A DNA stretch of 64,000 nucleotides from Bryopsis sp. KO-2023 (GCA_030272585.1 BSYQ01000001.1:10927001-10991000), one strand, 5' to 3'; positions 42,672 through 54,659 are shown, numbered from the stretch's first letter. Notes: a model not told the origin generated them from the letters alone. Translations and numbers: made by a program.

Positions 42672-43348
42672 TCATTTTCTCAAGGGCTCCCATTTGTCCT
42701 CACACCACATGATGTTCAGCATTTCAATCATCTCCTGTAAACAGCAAAATTACCAAAATCCTGCAGAAGATTCTTGTTTCCTTGTGGAACGAATGCCTTG
42801 ACAGATGATGGGAAAAGGAATATGCCCACTTACAAAGTAACTAGAATCGAGAAATAGGCATGAAGGAACTTACCCCCAGTGGTACAGGGTGAGGGAAAGG
42901 TGTTCCTCGGACAATGCTGTGCGGCGATACAAAAATACTGCGAAACAGATGAATTCCTTCAAGAGCAACACTCCTATGCCCTCAGGCTTCCCTGGTTAAA
43001 AACACTACCACCCTGACACATTCCTCTGTTCGGTTACCTCGTGCCAGAATTCCTCTTCACAGGTTCTGTGTTGGATCTGGATGCTTCAGTCCATTCCTCC
43101 CTCACTTCCAGCCACTTCTCATAGCCTGCCAGGCACAAAGAAAGCATTTCATTAGGAAAACCAAGAAGATGTGGGCATGGATCCAGCCCCACAAGAGCAG
43201 ATTCGAGCGTGTGGAATGCTGCCAAGATACCAACCCTGAAAGGATACGTCAAAAATAACTGCGATGCCATACCGTGTTGTTTGGCAGGTTGTGAAGGTGA
43301 TTTTCGCTCCGATTCGCTCTGGTCGTGAGATCCTGCATGGTTGGACAT
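42672..43348 (-). CDS. Unrecognised 145-residue protein
   Basis: Three exons (43,348-43,038; 42,937-42,874; 42,734-42,672) join in phase to 145 residues. After a Ser/Gln/Lys-rich start (MSNHAGSHDQSESERKSP) comes a helical region with conserved-looking hydrophobic spacing: ILAAFHTLESALVGLDPCP, then FPNEMLSLCLAGYEKWLEVR. The C-terminus is IEMLNIMWCEDKWEPLRK. No signal peptide or membrane segment. I do not recognise the family. The start at 43,348 was preferred because the longer upstream extension would run into the PEX4 coding region on the other strand. It is head to head with PEX4. Confidence 0.6.
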
Positions 43349-43536
43349 ATCGCCCTTGTGCGCAATTCCAAGGCCATGCGCGCGCCCCCCCCCCCCCGCT
43401 GATATTGCGTTGACGAGACGAGACGCTCTGGACCGTCCGACGGTTGTGCGGTCACACGAGTGAGGACTACGTAATCGTCTAGAACAAACAACAAACCGTC
43501 TGGAGGAAAACAAACCTTTTTCTCTGAAGCGTTTAC
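43349..43536. promoter_or_regulatory. Shared divergent promoter, unknown protein / PEX4
   Basis: These 188 bp lie between two opposite start codons and carry a 12-nt run of C at about 43,386-43,397. Inferred from arrangement only. Confidence 0.45.
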
Positions 43537-44647
43537 ATGGCTGGAGCACGGCAACGACTCGCGAAGGTCAGTGATTATGTTTTTGTTGAGTTTACAGTGC
43601 TTTCCGCTGAGAAAGCACGTTGATTGTCTTAACTGAAATTCCTTTGTGGCACGTTTTGTCAAAAAGTGTTAATATACATAAGGCGGTCAGGAGCACTGGA
43701 CGGTCATCCTGAGAATAGTCTAGACAGAAGGGTTGAAATTGGATTCTGCAAAGCCCACATTCCATATGTTGAAATTTAGATGCTTGAACAAAGGAAGAGT
43801 CTCAGCATTAGGCTGAAAAGGCGATTGTGGGTTTTGCAGGAGTTCAAAGAAATCTCAAGAAGCAAGCAAGACAGTGGCATAAAGCTAGCTCCTTCTGATG
43901 TGAACCTGTTCGTCTGGCACGCAGGCATTCAGGTGATGGATTTTTGCCTCAGTGCTGCGAATTTTGTTTCATGACGCTCCTTTTGACATGAGGGAGGTGA
44001 CTGCAGGGTTTTAATTTAATTTAAGTTTTATTTCTCTCATGCATTTGAAGGGTTTTGTTGCTCGTGATAATTGTGCGTCAATGTTGCTTGACAATATCTG
44101 TGGCTGTTGCACTAGGGACCACAAGGAACTCCTTTTGAAGGCGGAGTGTTTGAAGTGGTTTTGAATGTTCCAGAGCAGTACCCTCTCTTGCCCCCGACTG
44201 CTAGATACAAGACCAAGATTTTCCATCCAAACGTACACTTTAAGGTGGGCTTTTATGCCATTGCTTCCCTGTACTTGTCTTCGAGACTGAGGATGCAGTT
44301 GAATTTAAATACAAAGAGTTGAAAGCTGACTGAATGCAGGTTGCTCTCCTTGATATTGAAAATGCAGTTGAAGTTTTGTTGTCATTGATATATGTTTAAA
44401 AGATGTTGCAAAAAGGGTGTCTCTGCTCTGCTAGACTGGAGAAATTTGCTTGGACATCCTGAAAACAACTTGGAGTCCTGCCTGGACACTGCATGCTGTT
44501 TGTCAGGCAATCTTGGCCCTCATGTCTGACCCAGAACCGGACAGTCCACTGAATTGCGATGCTGGAAATTTGCTGAGAATGGGGGATGTCAGGGGATATA
44601 ACTCCCTTGCTAGAATGTACTCCATTGAGTATGCGAAAGCCCAGTAG
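43537..44647 (+). CDS. PEX4: Peroxisomal ubiquitin-conjugating enzyme PEX4
   Basis: Four exons (43,537-43,566; 43,840-43,932; 44,116-44,244; 44,435-44,647) give a 154-residue E2, the usual length. The E2 fold is complete: the HPN motif in KIFHPNVHFK, the catalytic cysteine in TGEICLDILKTTWSPAW, and PEPDSPLNCDAGNLLR with RGYNSLARMY at the C-terminal helices. These match plant PEX4 (Arabidopsis UBC21/PEX4 type) almost residue for residue. Family knowledge: PEX4, held at the peroxisome by PEX22, mono-ubiquitinates the import receptor PEX5 so that it can be recycled by the AAA complex. The 30-nt first exon encodes only MAGARQRLAK, so a gene finder may miss it. Confidence 0.93.
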
Positions 44648-45071
44648 AGAGATCTGGGAAATAATCATGTTTTTTGAGCAGAATAGCACAGGTGACGAGT
44701 TGAGAAATGGGGGGCAAACAATGGGGTTACCTATTGAAAAGGAATGAAATTGTCAGAAACAGGAGTGTATCATATCGCAGTCTGTAACGAAATCTATTGC
44801 TGCTAAGAGTCGCAGTTTTTGAGGGCATCAATCGACAAATGACAATGTGACTGAGTCTTCATATACACTGTCCAGAAATTCGTATGTTACACAAGTCTGG
44901 TTCTGGTGTTGGCAGGTTTTCTGTCTCAAGTACTAGAAAAAATCCCAATTGCTTGAATAATCTTTGGACATTAGAGAATCTCCCCTCGCCTCCAACTCCC
45001 AAACCCCAAAAAATATAATACCCTACCCTAAGTATGTAGTATACAATCGACTGCATTCAACACCGCCGAAT
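44648..45071. other. Spacer between convergent PEX4 and allantoate amidohydrolase genes
   Basis: About 420 bp between two stop codons. No frame, repeat or RNA gene is apparent. It is probably both 3' untranslated regions. Confidence 0.55.
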
Positions 45072-47034
45072 CTAATTTTCCATTTCCTTTTTGAGATAAT
45101 TGACAATGGTCATCGTTGCTGCTGCAATGTCCAGCTCATCTATGCGTTCCTTGGGTGAATGGCTTATTCCATTGTCCCTCACAAACACCATTCCAACAGG
45201 TCCAATTTCATTCATCACCAGCGCGTCATGGCCAGCACCACTTATCAAACTCGGCACATGCGCTGCTTTGTTCCAGTTTCGACAATCCTCCCGATGGGAA
45301 TTCCGACACACGAAGTTGTGCATTTCGCTTCCATCCAGCAACATTTCTTGAACCGTCTCGATTGCCTCTTCTGCTGATTCTTCAAGCATCAAAGTGGTAT
45401 CTGGGTCGCACTTCACAGATCCAGCATCATGCCTTTTTTCAATGTCGCAATTCAACCCCCTCTTTGCACAAATCAACCCAATTTCCCTGGAGATCTCAAG
45501 CAAAGCTAGATCTCGATCATCATCAGATCCACTACGGACATCAATCGTGAAATTTGCAGATCCGGGAATCACATTTGATGCCCCTGGCCAGACGGACAGT
45601 TGGCCAACTGTGCAAACAAGCATTCCTGGCCTCTTCGCAGCATTGCATCCAGAAACATCATTCCTTTGAGGGCATGTCCCAGCCTCCTTGATTTGTCTTT
45701 TATGAACATCCTTTAGGAGTTGGGTCACCTCTTCATTGGCCATGTCTTTGCATATTTGTTCAATTTTATGAATAATTTCGGCAGCACCCACAAGAGCATC
45801 TTTCCGCACAGGCATAGGCACCGTTCCAGCATGATTTTGATCCCCAAGTACAGAAACCTGTATTGTGGTGATGAGTCATGTGGTCAACAAAACTGTTTTT
45901 TGAATTTCTTTCATGTTTTCCATGCTCAACTTCGATCATTGCAAGAATAATAGCCAGTGTCCTAATACAAGATGACTAAATTGGAAGGTATGCATTAATG
46001 GGAACAACTACCTGAAGACGAGTCTGACCAGCAATCCCAGAAACCACTCCCAACGGGCTTCCCATGATGCTCAGCTTTGGACCTTGTTCAGAATGTATCT
46101 CAACGTATGCCTTGAAGAGTTCTTTGGGAACAGCCAATTTCTCGAGAAGTGAAAGATCCTCATCCATCCCGTTGTCTTTCAGCACATCAATAAGTGCAAG
46201 CCCTTCAGCATCATGAACGTGCAACATCTTATCTTGTAGCAAACTTCCAGACAGGGCTTTGCTCCCGAGAAACGTGGACTGCAATACATGACCAATTCAG
46301 CTCATTTGGGCAGAGCCCACAAAGAAGTTTGGTTCTATAAAATGCATCATCTACCACCACAGAGTGTATTACCTGAAACCTTGCACCTTCCTCATCAGAA
46401 AAGGCCACAATCTCAACAGGGTATCGCCGAGACACATTTTTGTTCAGCTGAGCGTCTGACCAACCATCAACGTCGAGATACTTGACAGCAGCAATTGACG
46501 CCAGGATGCCCAGAGTGCCATCGTATTCTCCAGCATCCAATACCGTATCGTAATGCGAGCCTAGGAATACAGCAGGGGCGCCAGGAAAACCCCAGTCGGT
46601 CCTCCCATGGACGTTTCCGACAATGTCTATCCATACTTTCAGCCCTGTAGAAACCAGTGAAAAGACGTCAACAGGTTTTCCTAGACGACTCGGAAGAGAA
46701 CGCATACCCGCTGCGCACTATATACAACCTTGCGCGGTGAACGACGCCACTCACCAGCGTCTTCCATCCATTCAGCAATACGCTTCGCACCCCGTCGGTG
46801 AGCAGGACTCAAGAATGTGCGAGTCAGGGCGTTAGCATCGTCGCTGATTCTGGCAAGTTCGCTCAGTCGGGCGCGGGGCTCGTGGAGAACAAGCTTGCGA
46901 AACTTTTCCTGTGCTTCCCTGGACCCAGCGAGCTCGGCGCTGGTGGCGACATAGATAGATACAAAATGAAACACGAACAGAAAAACAACCCTGGCGACTG
47001 CATTAGTAAGGACGGGCGGTCGGCAGTCCTTCAT
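45072..47034 (-). CDS. AAH: Allantoate amidohydrolase (M20 family)
   Basis: Four exons (47,034-46,755; 46,644-46,373; 46,278-46,012; 45,857-45,072) give 534 residues. The enzyme hydrolyses allantoate, releasing ammonia, CO2 and ureidoglycine, in the breakdown of purine rings. Metal ligands of the M20/Xc-type fold are all visible: GSHYDTVLDAGEYDG, FSDEEGARF, EIHSEQGPKL, QNHAGTVPMPVRKDA and SGAGHDALVM. The segments GIAGQTRLQ and WPGASNVIPG match plant allantoate amidohydrolase more closely than ureidoglycolate amidohydrolase. The N-terminus after the first ATG has a hydrophobic stretch (VVFLFVFHFVSIYVA) that fits a signal peptide, as in the ER-located plant enzymes. The last exon is unusually long (786 bp). 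Confidence 0.93.
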
Positions 47035-47601
47035 GATATGGCTGTAGACGGAGCTGAAATTTGCGCACAGTGTCAAGTGGTTCGTTTAAACACACGGCCA
47101 AACAAAACGAACAAACATTGCCCCACCACCGACACGCGCTCGCATCGCACGTGGCCAGAGTGAACCCGTCGTTGTCCAAAGGCCAATTGAAGCAGAACTG
47201 GCATCATAATCCAATGAAGCTGTTAGTGCATTTGGAATGCCAGCCAACATTCCAGATGCTTTCTTGGAGATGCAGAAGTGGGAGAAAGAGTTTCACAAAG
47301 ATGTTGTGTGTGGCTGTTTGGACTCCTTCCATTTTAACACTGTCACTATGTTTCAATAGAAGTATTGTTGTGACATGTGGCAACTGAGGGTCGCTCTTGA
47401 GGCCAACAGAAGGATATTTATTGGAAGTGATGAGAAGTCTGCAGTGGCCAATCTCAAATATACATAATTTGTTGTTCGCTGGGCATCATACAAAGGGCTT
47501 GCAGTGTTACCAGTGTTTTAACAGAACAATCAGCATGAAAAAAGAAACCTTTTTCTGGCAAGCCAGAGGCTGCCTTCACACGATGAGGAAAAAACAGGTT
47601 C
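47035..47601. other. Spacer between allantoate amidohydrolase and left LHCII arm
   Basis: About 570 bp. It should contain the amidohydrolase promoter. The frames seen are short and unsupported. Its right edge is the outer boundary of the inverted repeat; the sequence beyond does not continue the similarity with the right arm's flank. Confidence 0.5.
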
Positions 47602-48894
47602 CTTAGACAGAATCACAGAGTCACCAGTCGGTGTCGGGTTTAATGAAAGGTAAGTGCACTATCTTACAGATGGTACTCCACACAAAACTGCTCCATCGAA
47701 ATTTTCCTCACATGGGACCTGGCAGTGCTACAAGAAGAAGGCGGCGGCGGCGCCGCCACCAACACAAAAAGAAAGGTAACGAATCGAAAATTGTGTTTTT
47801 AGTTGTAGAAGCTGGTTCCGAAGAACTTGGTTGCGTAGACGAATCCGTTGTTGGCGACTGGGTCTGCGATGTGCTCGGCCCAGCACTCGACGGGCCCCTT
47901 TCCGGTCTGGAGCGCCTGGGTGAAGAAGCCGAACATGGCAAACATGGCCAGCCGCCCGTTTTTGATCTCCTTGGTCTTCAGTTCGGCGAAGGTCTCTGGG
48001 TCGTCGGCCATGCCCATGGGGTCGAAGGCCTCGCCGGGGTACAGCGGGTCGGTGGCCTCGCCCAAGGGACCTCCGGAGCACCTGTATCCCTCGGCCAAAC
48101 CCATCAGAATCACCTGCACACACGTACACACACATGCACCGTCAAAATATGGATCGATGCCAGAAAGTCGCCCGACAAGCCTGTCGAACAGAATCCGCGC
48201 GGAGATCGAGGGTCACCTGAGTCCAGCAGATGGCCAGGATTGACTGGGCGTGCACGAGCGAGGGGTTGCCGAGGTAGTCGATGCCACCGTCGGCGAAGAT
48301 CTGCGAGCCGGCCTTGAACCAGACGGCCTCGCCGAACTCGACACCTCCGTATTTCTCGAGGGCCTCGGGGGTCAAGCACCCGACCACTCCCAACATGGCC
48401 CAGCGCGCGTGGATCAGCTCCAGCTCGCGGTTGGCGGCGAAGGTCTCGGGGTCGGCGGACAAACCGGCGGAGTCCCAGCCGTAGTCACCTGGGAACTCGC
48501 CCGTCAGGTAGCTGGGGACGGCGCCATCGGAGTAGGGGCCCAACCACAACGCGCGGTCGGGACCGTAGAACTCGATGGCGGCGCGGGTCACCTGCTTGTT
48601 GCTCTGCAACCCAAAACCAGCCACACCCTCAGCGAAAATCCAAAACCAGACGTGACGTTTTCTTCACGCGCACCCGCCACACAAAGAAACCCAACACCGA
48701 ACGCGGTCTCACCTTGGCAGCCTGGGCGCCGACGAAGGCCTTAGTCATGAGAGTGGAAGCCATGGTTGCTCAATACGGCGGAAACGAAGAGGACGAAACA
48801 CAAATAAACTCGCAAGGTGGAGAAACAGAAGATAGCACGATCCAACCCAAGCAACAGTCCCAATAAAAAGCAGCTACGTGATCGAAAGTGACTC
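47602..48894. repeat. Left arm of 1,293-bp inverted repeat (LHCII copy A)
   Basis: This segment is the reverse complement of 57,140-58,432. Both arms are exactly 1,293 bp with no gap, and I found only two differences (47,611 and 47,698), both near the outer end. Similarity stops abruptly on both sides. Exons, both introns, about 131 bp of promoter and about 197 bp of downstream sequence are included. Confidence 0.95.
47799..48763 (-). CDS. LHCB: LHCII chlorophyll a/b-binding protein, copy A
   Basis: Three exons (48,763-48,713; 48,603-48,217; 48,113-47,799) give 250 residues, identical to copy B. This is the major light-harvesting antenna of photosystem II in the thylakoid membrane. Family hallmarks include [15 protein letters not shown], the helix-B chlorophyll motif [42 protein letters not shown] and the helix-A motif [16 protein letters not shown]. 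The N-terminal [17 protein letters not shown] is the start of a short chloroplast transit peptide. The trimer motif reads FYGPDR rather than WYGPDR. Codons end mostly in C or G, unlike the neighbours, as expected for a very highly expressed gene. It is head to head with the F-box gene. Confidence 0.96.
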
Positions 48895-49132
48895 GGTTTT
48901 GGTGAGCGATCTATTGATCGCTACATCGGCCAGTTAATCAATCAATTGCAGAAAACACTGTGAGTCTGTCTTGCGGTGTCGAGTCGACTTCGTTTGCTTA
49001 CGAAACCACAACAAAGAATCCGACTTCCCTCCACACAACCCAGACAAACACAAATTGGTCACTCCAAAACGACCTCCAGAAAACCATACCAGTATATCAA
49101 GCTCGAACGACGATCTTTTTGCAAGCCAAAGT
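48764..49132. promoter_or_regulatory. Divergent promoter, LHCII copy A / F-box gene
   Basis: 369 bp separate the opposite start codons. The first 131 bp next to the LHCII gene belong to the inverted-repeat arm and are identical to the copy B promoter. They contain an ACGT core in CTACGTGATC and CCAAT in the coding orientation of neither gene alone. Beyond the arm the two promoters differ. A short inverted repeat, AGCGATC-tatt-GATCGCT, lies at about 48,904-48,921. Confidence 0.5.
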
Positions 49133-50147
49133 ATGGGAGGCACTGTTTCGAGAACTTATGAACTGCTGGAAAACTTGTACTATTACGACGAAGCGGAGGG
49201 TGAGGTTGATGGCGTAAAATTCGATCTTCCGAACAACGTGCTCTCCAAAGTCGTATCGATGCTCTCGGGGTCCGAGGTGCTGAGGGCGGCTGCTGTGTCG
49301 AAGCGATGGAGGGATTTCCTGGAACACGACGAAGGCCTTTGGCAAGAACTTTTTTTGAGGGATTTCGGGAGGGAGGCGTTGCTTAGGTGCTCTGGTCGAA
49401 CGTGGAGAGCAGCATACGTTCAAGAATACAAGTCCAAAGTGGATATGTTCAAGCAGGTGAGGAGGGGGGGGCAAAAAAAACTGTTCAAGCATCCTGGACG
49501 ATTGGCTACCATTTTTTTGTACAGAGAGAAGCTCTGATGTCTGTCTCATTTCATGAAATTAAGAAAAGATGCAGCTTTCTGCAAACAAAACAAAATGCTG
49601 CCATATTCAGGAGAGAGTTGAGGGTTTTTTTGGCAGCCTAAAAATCGAAATCAAAATGCATCTTTTTTCTCATGAACACTCTCAACTCTACTGTAATGCC
49701 ATCCCAATATCAAACCCACCCATTCATTGAGCAATAGTAGTGAGGGAAATATTTGATTCGTTTAATCCAGGCAGGTTGATACTTTTTTCAAGATATTGAT
49801 AAAGAAGAAGAAATAAACACCTCAGTTGATTGTAAAAGCTTTTACAATCAACTGAGGTGTTGAAAAAATCAAGTAAATAAATCTTCAAACATATATTGTG
49901 AATGTGGCTCGACAAATTTTGTGGGGTTCTTTACTTTTCATCCTTTTTCGGTTTAATTTTTTCTGAGGTTATTTTTGTTTTCCTTGGTTTTTTTTGTAAA
50001 CAGAACACAGAAAAAATTGCGAGTATCCTGGGCTTCCAAGAATTCGACAGTAGTTCGAAAGCTTCTTACAATGCCCTGGTTGCATTCATGGAGAAAAAGC
50101 TGGATAACAATTTGACTGCCTTGAAGGAAGCTGGGATACAAGCTTGA
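49133..50147 (+). CDS. F-box protein
   Basis: Two exons (49,133-49,456 and 50,004-50,147) join in phase to 155 residues. The F-box occupies about residues 27-70: FDLPNNVLSKVVSMLSGSEV, then LRAAAVSKRWRDFLEHDEGL and WQELFLRDFG. It would bind SKP1 in an SCF ubiquitin ligase. After it come RTWRAAYVQEYKSKVDMFKQ and a short helical C-terminus (FQEFDSSSKASYNALVAFME). No WD, LRR or Kelch repeats follow, so any substrate-binding part is small or absent. The 547-bp intron contains the perfect 46-bp palindrome. A further exon in that intron cannot be excluded. Confidence 0.85.
49816..49861. repeat. 46-bp perfect palindrome
   Basis: Each base from 49,816 to 49,838 pairs with its partner from 49,861 back to 49,839, with no loop and no mismatch. 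The half-site begins AACACCTCAGTTGATTGTAA and the centre is AAGCTT. It lies in the intron of the F-box gene. Pairing stops sharply at both ends. Such a sequence can form a cruciform in DNA or a 23-bp hairpin in RNA. Confidence 0.95.
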
Positions 50148-50846
50148 AAAAAAAAAAGGAATGAAAAAAAAAAAAACATCTGTGAGAAGAAATCACACTC
50201 TTTCAAGAACTAGAACCAAGAGTTTTTGTCTTATCAACATTTTTCTAGGGGGGGGGGGGGATATTTGCATTCTATAGATTTTTGTTGGGATAGAGAGATC
50301 CTAAGTTGTTACAGGCGCCACCAATCATTTCATTTTGTTATTTTGTTTGTTTTCTGTTTGTAGTTTGTATAAACGTTAAGGGGTTGATAGGAAAATGTTG
50401 AAAATTGTTTGGGGGAGGGGGGTGGAAGGGGTTTTTACCTCTACTGTTCAAACAAAAATAGCTTTTTGAAGATGGTTTCTGGGTTTTTTTTTCCCACATT
50501 GCTGATCTGACCTAATGTTTGTGTATTTTTTTTTTTTGTATATTTCAACACAGAAAGAAATTCTGAGTGGTGGTGAAATATCCCCCCCTCCCCGAAATAA
50601 AATCCAGATCAAATGCTACAATGTGAAATGAGCAAGGTCATTGCGGCAGCAATGTGCTTCAGTAATTTTAGATAGTAAAGAAACAATTTCCTAAAGCTTT
50701 TCAGTATTGTAGTCAGACATGGAGCAAAACAAAAGCCTGGTTACCTCATGGATTTGCTGCAATAAATGCTTTACAAGAAATAAAGACCTAAAATCTATGA
50801 ACACCTGTCCCTTCCCTAGAAAAATCAACTATCTCTCTTGGAAAAT
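50148..50846. other. Spacer between convergent F-box and tectonic genes
   Basis: 700 bp with long A, T and G homopolymers (for example a G run near 50,250). Two 3' untranslated regions are expected. No coding or RNA feature could be supported. Confidence 0.55.
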
Positions 50847-53800
50847 TTAACACAGAGAAAATACCACTGATAAAGTACAGGAGAACAGGAGTAGAGCAAC
50901 TGTGGACATGGCTTGGTTAATGGACGCATGAGAAAGCGATATGAATGGATAAAATATTTCAGTCGACAATCTCGGAAGGAGAGGGGGTGCCTCTGGCTTC
51001 ACTCCATCGGGTCCAGTTTGTTCCATCGGGACGAATCGAGCAATGAATTGAAGGGGGAAATCTGGTAGAAAAAGAAAGAATTCCATTTGTTAATTTCTTG
51101 CACTGTGAATATCAGGGCCAAAAGTTTTTTCAGAGTGACTGGTATGTGTGTGGTCCCTGGTAAAGAAAAGTTTGGCATCAGTCCAATAGTCGGCGAGTTT
51201 ACTAGGTTAAACGATCAATCTTCCAACAAATTCTAGACATCATTATTTTTTCAGAGTTGTATACAAGAATTACTGGCCACGGACGGGACATTGTGTTAAT
51301 TCGCTGAGGTTATTCAGTTACTGAAAAAATCAATTACTGAAAAGCAAATTGTGTGAAATTGATCTGTCAAACCTTTGCGATTGTTATTGCTTGTGGATGC
51401 TGTTTGAATTTGCCAGCTTGCGTAGTTGTACTCCACCCCCACATAAGAAATCTGCAATAAATTGCTCGGGCTTTATATTGAAATTAACTTACATTGTTTG
51501 TGTATCGGAGATGTAGATATTGAAAATTGGTGAACATCTATAATAGAATGTTCACTTTGAGAAAGTTTCGAGAGTGAGACATCAGGCTGCACTTTTTTTC
51601 AATTGCACCCACCAGGGGAAAAAATAAAAATAAAAAACTGTGAAGGGTTCATGGTACTCATTTGCGTCAAGCACTTCAAAAAAAAAGAGTGCTCGAACGT
51701 GGTGGAAGCAAGTTCAAAAGACGAAAACTAGAAGAAATTTTTCATACCATTTTCTGCGGATTGTTTTGTGCGCCCACAGATGCTGTCAGAAAATTAATGG
51801 TAAATCCTGAAGGAACTCGACTGCAAATTTGTTGACTGTCATCCCATTGCATTGCATTTTGAGCAGCATTCACATTGACCTCAATCCATTGATTGTAATC
51901 ATTTGGGTTTGCGTCCCCAAATTTCCCAACGTACAATCTACAGCAAGGAAAGAATGGCTTCATTGACTGTATTTCCTTGCTATCAAATGTTCGCCAATTT
52001 TTTTTTTTCAGTGGAAATCATTTATATAGGTCCAAACAACGGTTTTATATCTTTCAAAACGACCCTCCCAGGAATTTGGACATGCTTGCGATCTATTCTC
52101 AAAATTTTGATTTCTTCTTTTACATTTTCAAGATGCATTAGTAGCAAATCAACTTACGGGCTGCTTCCATCTCCAAGGAACAGTCCATCAAGGAGTTGCA
52201 CTGGAATTGGAGGCCACGATTGGAAAGGGTCAGTGCCAGTGGTGGTCCCACTGGAAGAAGAGTGACAAATTTGAAGTCAAAAATACCAATTTTTTTGCTT
52301 TACGAGCATCTATGCACATTTGTTTGGTAGGGTGTGTGGACGAGCATATTGCACCCATCTATCTGCCCAGGAGAATTTTTTTGTTTGAGAAATATCTGAA
52401 TTGTTTGGATTGCTCATTACTGGTTCCTGTGTCAGGTACTCTTTTTTCTTTTTCGTCTCCATGTAAAAATGAAAGCAAAAAAGAGCTTCAGTGATGGGAT
52501 GGCGGTGTACCTGCAAAACCTCTTCAGTTCTTCCAAATTCATTCCCACCGTGCAGCGTGAAATGGAGTCCATTCCAAACTGAACTGATTGAATGGCCATC
52601 GAGCTGCACTCTCCGTTGGAATTTGACCCGAGCATGGGAAGACCGTTTGAAAACATAGAGATTGCTTTTTTCTGGCCAGAACTCGACTCTTTCTCCAAAA
52701 CACCTCCCTGGAACAAAGCAAAATATCCCGAGTCAGTTCCTTTTGGTCCATTTCGTTGAGATGACTCTGAAGCAGACAACTCTCACCAGCACAGGAAATT
52801 GATCCCAGTATCCAGGGGCTCCACTTTTCCAGTGAACTGTTCCCTGAATCACAGAAATGGACACTTGTTAGAATAATACTGAGAAATCAAGTTCATCTGA
52901 ACTGATGGATGGTACTCTTGTGATGTAAATCTCTAGGTGTTTGCTTGTTCGTTTTCACCTTCTCAGTTTCCTTCAAAAATATTGCAGAAAATTCCTGGAA
53001 AATTGTGGCAGACCCATCAGAGTTAGCAGTTGCGTTCACCAATACGACATCCACATCGACCTGCGGCACACAAAAAAACAATTTTTTGATCGGCACAAAC
53101 AACTTATAAAAACGATGGCACAAAGCGTCCTCGATCACTCAACTGACAGCCCCACCCCAAAGACAACGCTTGTTTCTTCGTTTTCCGTTCTCACCGAATT
53201 TATTTTGGAATCCTCATCAAAAGTAAGCACATAGCCCAAGCTGCCGACCATGTCGCTACATTCGTTCCCATTCCACACAGGGTCTGGGGCCGACAAGCCA
53301 GCAAATGCACTTCCATCAGAATACTACGCTGCTCACACAACTTATTAGAGAGAAAATTGTCATATTTCCATACTTCTGTGGAACAAGAACATGGGATGTC
53401 GGACCAGCCGACTCCTCTCTACCTGAATTGAGTTGAGCACAACTTGCACGAAGGCTGTGGATTGAGGTGTTGACGCCAAACTCAAGTCGGTGACCCACTT
53501 CTTGGGCGATAGCCTGAAATCAGTTCCACATGCTGAGGCAAGCGAGGCCAAATGGAGTTGGCATCTGGGGGGACTTTCAGTCTGCAAGAAAGCAGCTGCG
53601 ACAATCAACTCGTGGAGAGGGGGAGGAGAATCTCATAAAGACGCTTGTGAGCAGAATCGTTGGGGCTACCTGGGTCCTGGATGGGTAGTCTCTGCGGAAT
53701 GCGATAGGATTGATGTGTTCGCATTCCCTGCTGAATATTGCAGCAGGGAGAACGAAGTATCCAGAAGCTGTTGGGAACCCTGGAGCTCCAGAAAACACGA

Positions 53801-54659
53801 CTGGAATTGGATCGCCAACCTGGGAGACGACAACAGCGACAAGCTTTGAGCACAGTTATGTGAGTCGGGCAAAATCGAATCGACAGTGGCAACAGACAGT
53901 GTTTTGCTCACTTTGAATGTTGTGCCTGGTGAAGAAGACGTCAGACTGCCGGTTGCCTCGAATGTTTCGTTGTGCTGCGTGAGTGACTCGGAGAGGTCCC
54001 CGCTACTACCCGGTCCCGGATCTATCACGCAAAGAATAGACACCTTGATGTTTCTTACAAGGAACGTGAGTGTTGGGGGGCAGGTAGGGGGGGGGGGGGT
54101 GTTTATCAAGGCTTATGGCTTACCTGTGAAGAAGGCACCAAGGTTTGGATTTCTGTCGTTGGCGACGCACAGAAGTTCGCTCAAAACAGATTGGTCAGCC
54201 TCTTGTTTCTCAACGACGCCCAAACTGCTGCTCGAAGGAAGGTTCACCTGTTTGTATTGTCCCCTTTAGTAACCTCCCCCAACATGCTTTCGACAACCAG
54301 GTCGCGACGTCCCTCGACGTCATACCAGCTTTCCACAGACATACCTCTACGACCGTCGACTTGGGAACACAATAGTCCAGGGCAGGCGATGGGACCCCGG
54401 TTGGTAAGCAACCGCTGAATGACGTCTTTTCCTGGTCCGTGCACTCGCCATCACAACAGCAGTTGGCGTCGCAAGAACCCGCTTTAACGTCGCACGCACA
54501 AGAACCAAGTATCGAGGCCTCCCCCTCGTTTGCGTTGGTCCCGTCTCCCACTGACGACCAATCGATGACGCTTTTTTCCACTCCTGACGTTCCTTCCAAA
54601 AACTGACAGGAGGCGCGGCAGATCAGGACACACAAAACGATCGCCAAGAAGTTCTTCAT
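50847..54659 (-). CDS. TCTN: Tectonic-family transition-zone protein
   Basis: Tectonics are secreted or membrane proteins of the MKS/B9 complex at the ciliary transition zone, where they control membrane-protein entry. The first exon starts with a signal peptide (MKNFLAIVLCVLICRASCQ). It then has the diagnostic cysteine cluster CACDVKAGSCDANCCCDGEC, against the family pattern C-x-CD-x(5)-CD-x-NCCCD-x-x-C. Later exons contain VGDPIPVVF followed by PGFPTASGYF, a typical tectonic GxP motif, and more of the DUF1619 region through 51.7 kb. The last exon encodes STEIFYPF, similar to animal tectonics near the C-terminus, then a hydrophobic tail (VALLLFSCTLSVVFSL) ending at 50,847. That tail could be a membrane anchor or a GPI signal. 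About ten exons; internal borders are only partly resolved. Which animal paralogue it is closest to cannot be told. Confidence 0.88.

Noticed and set aside
47631-48317. 228-residue frame antisense to LHCII copy A (and its mirror at 57,717-58,403)
   Set aside because: It is a shadow of the strongly biased, GC-rich LHCII codons, rich in Arg and Gly, and crosses the LHCII intron. It appears in both arms simply because the arms are identical.
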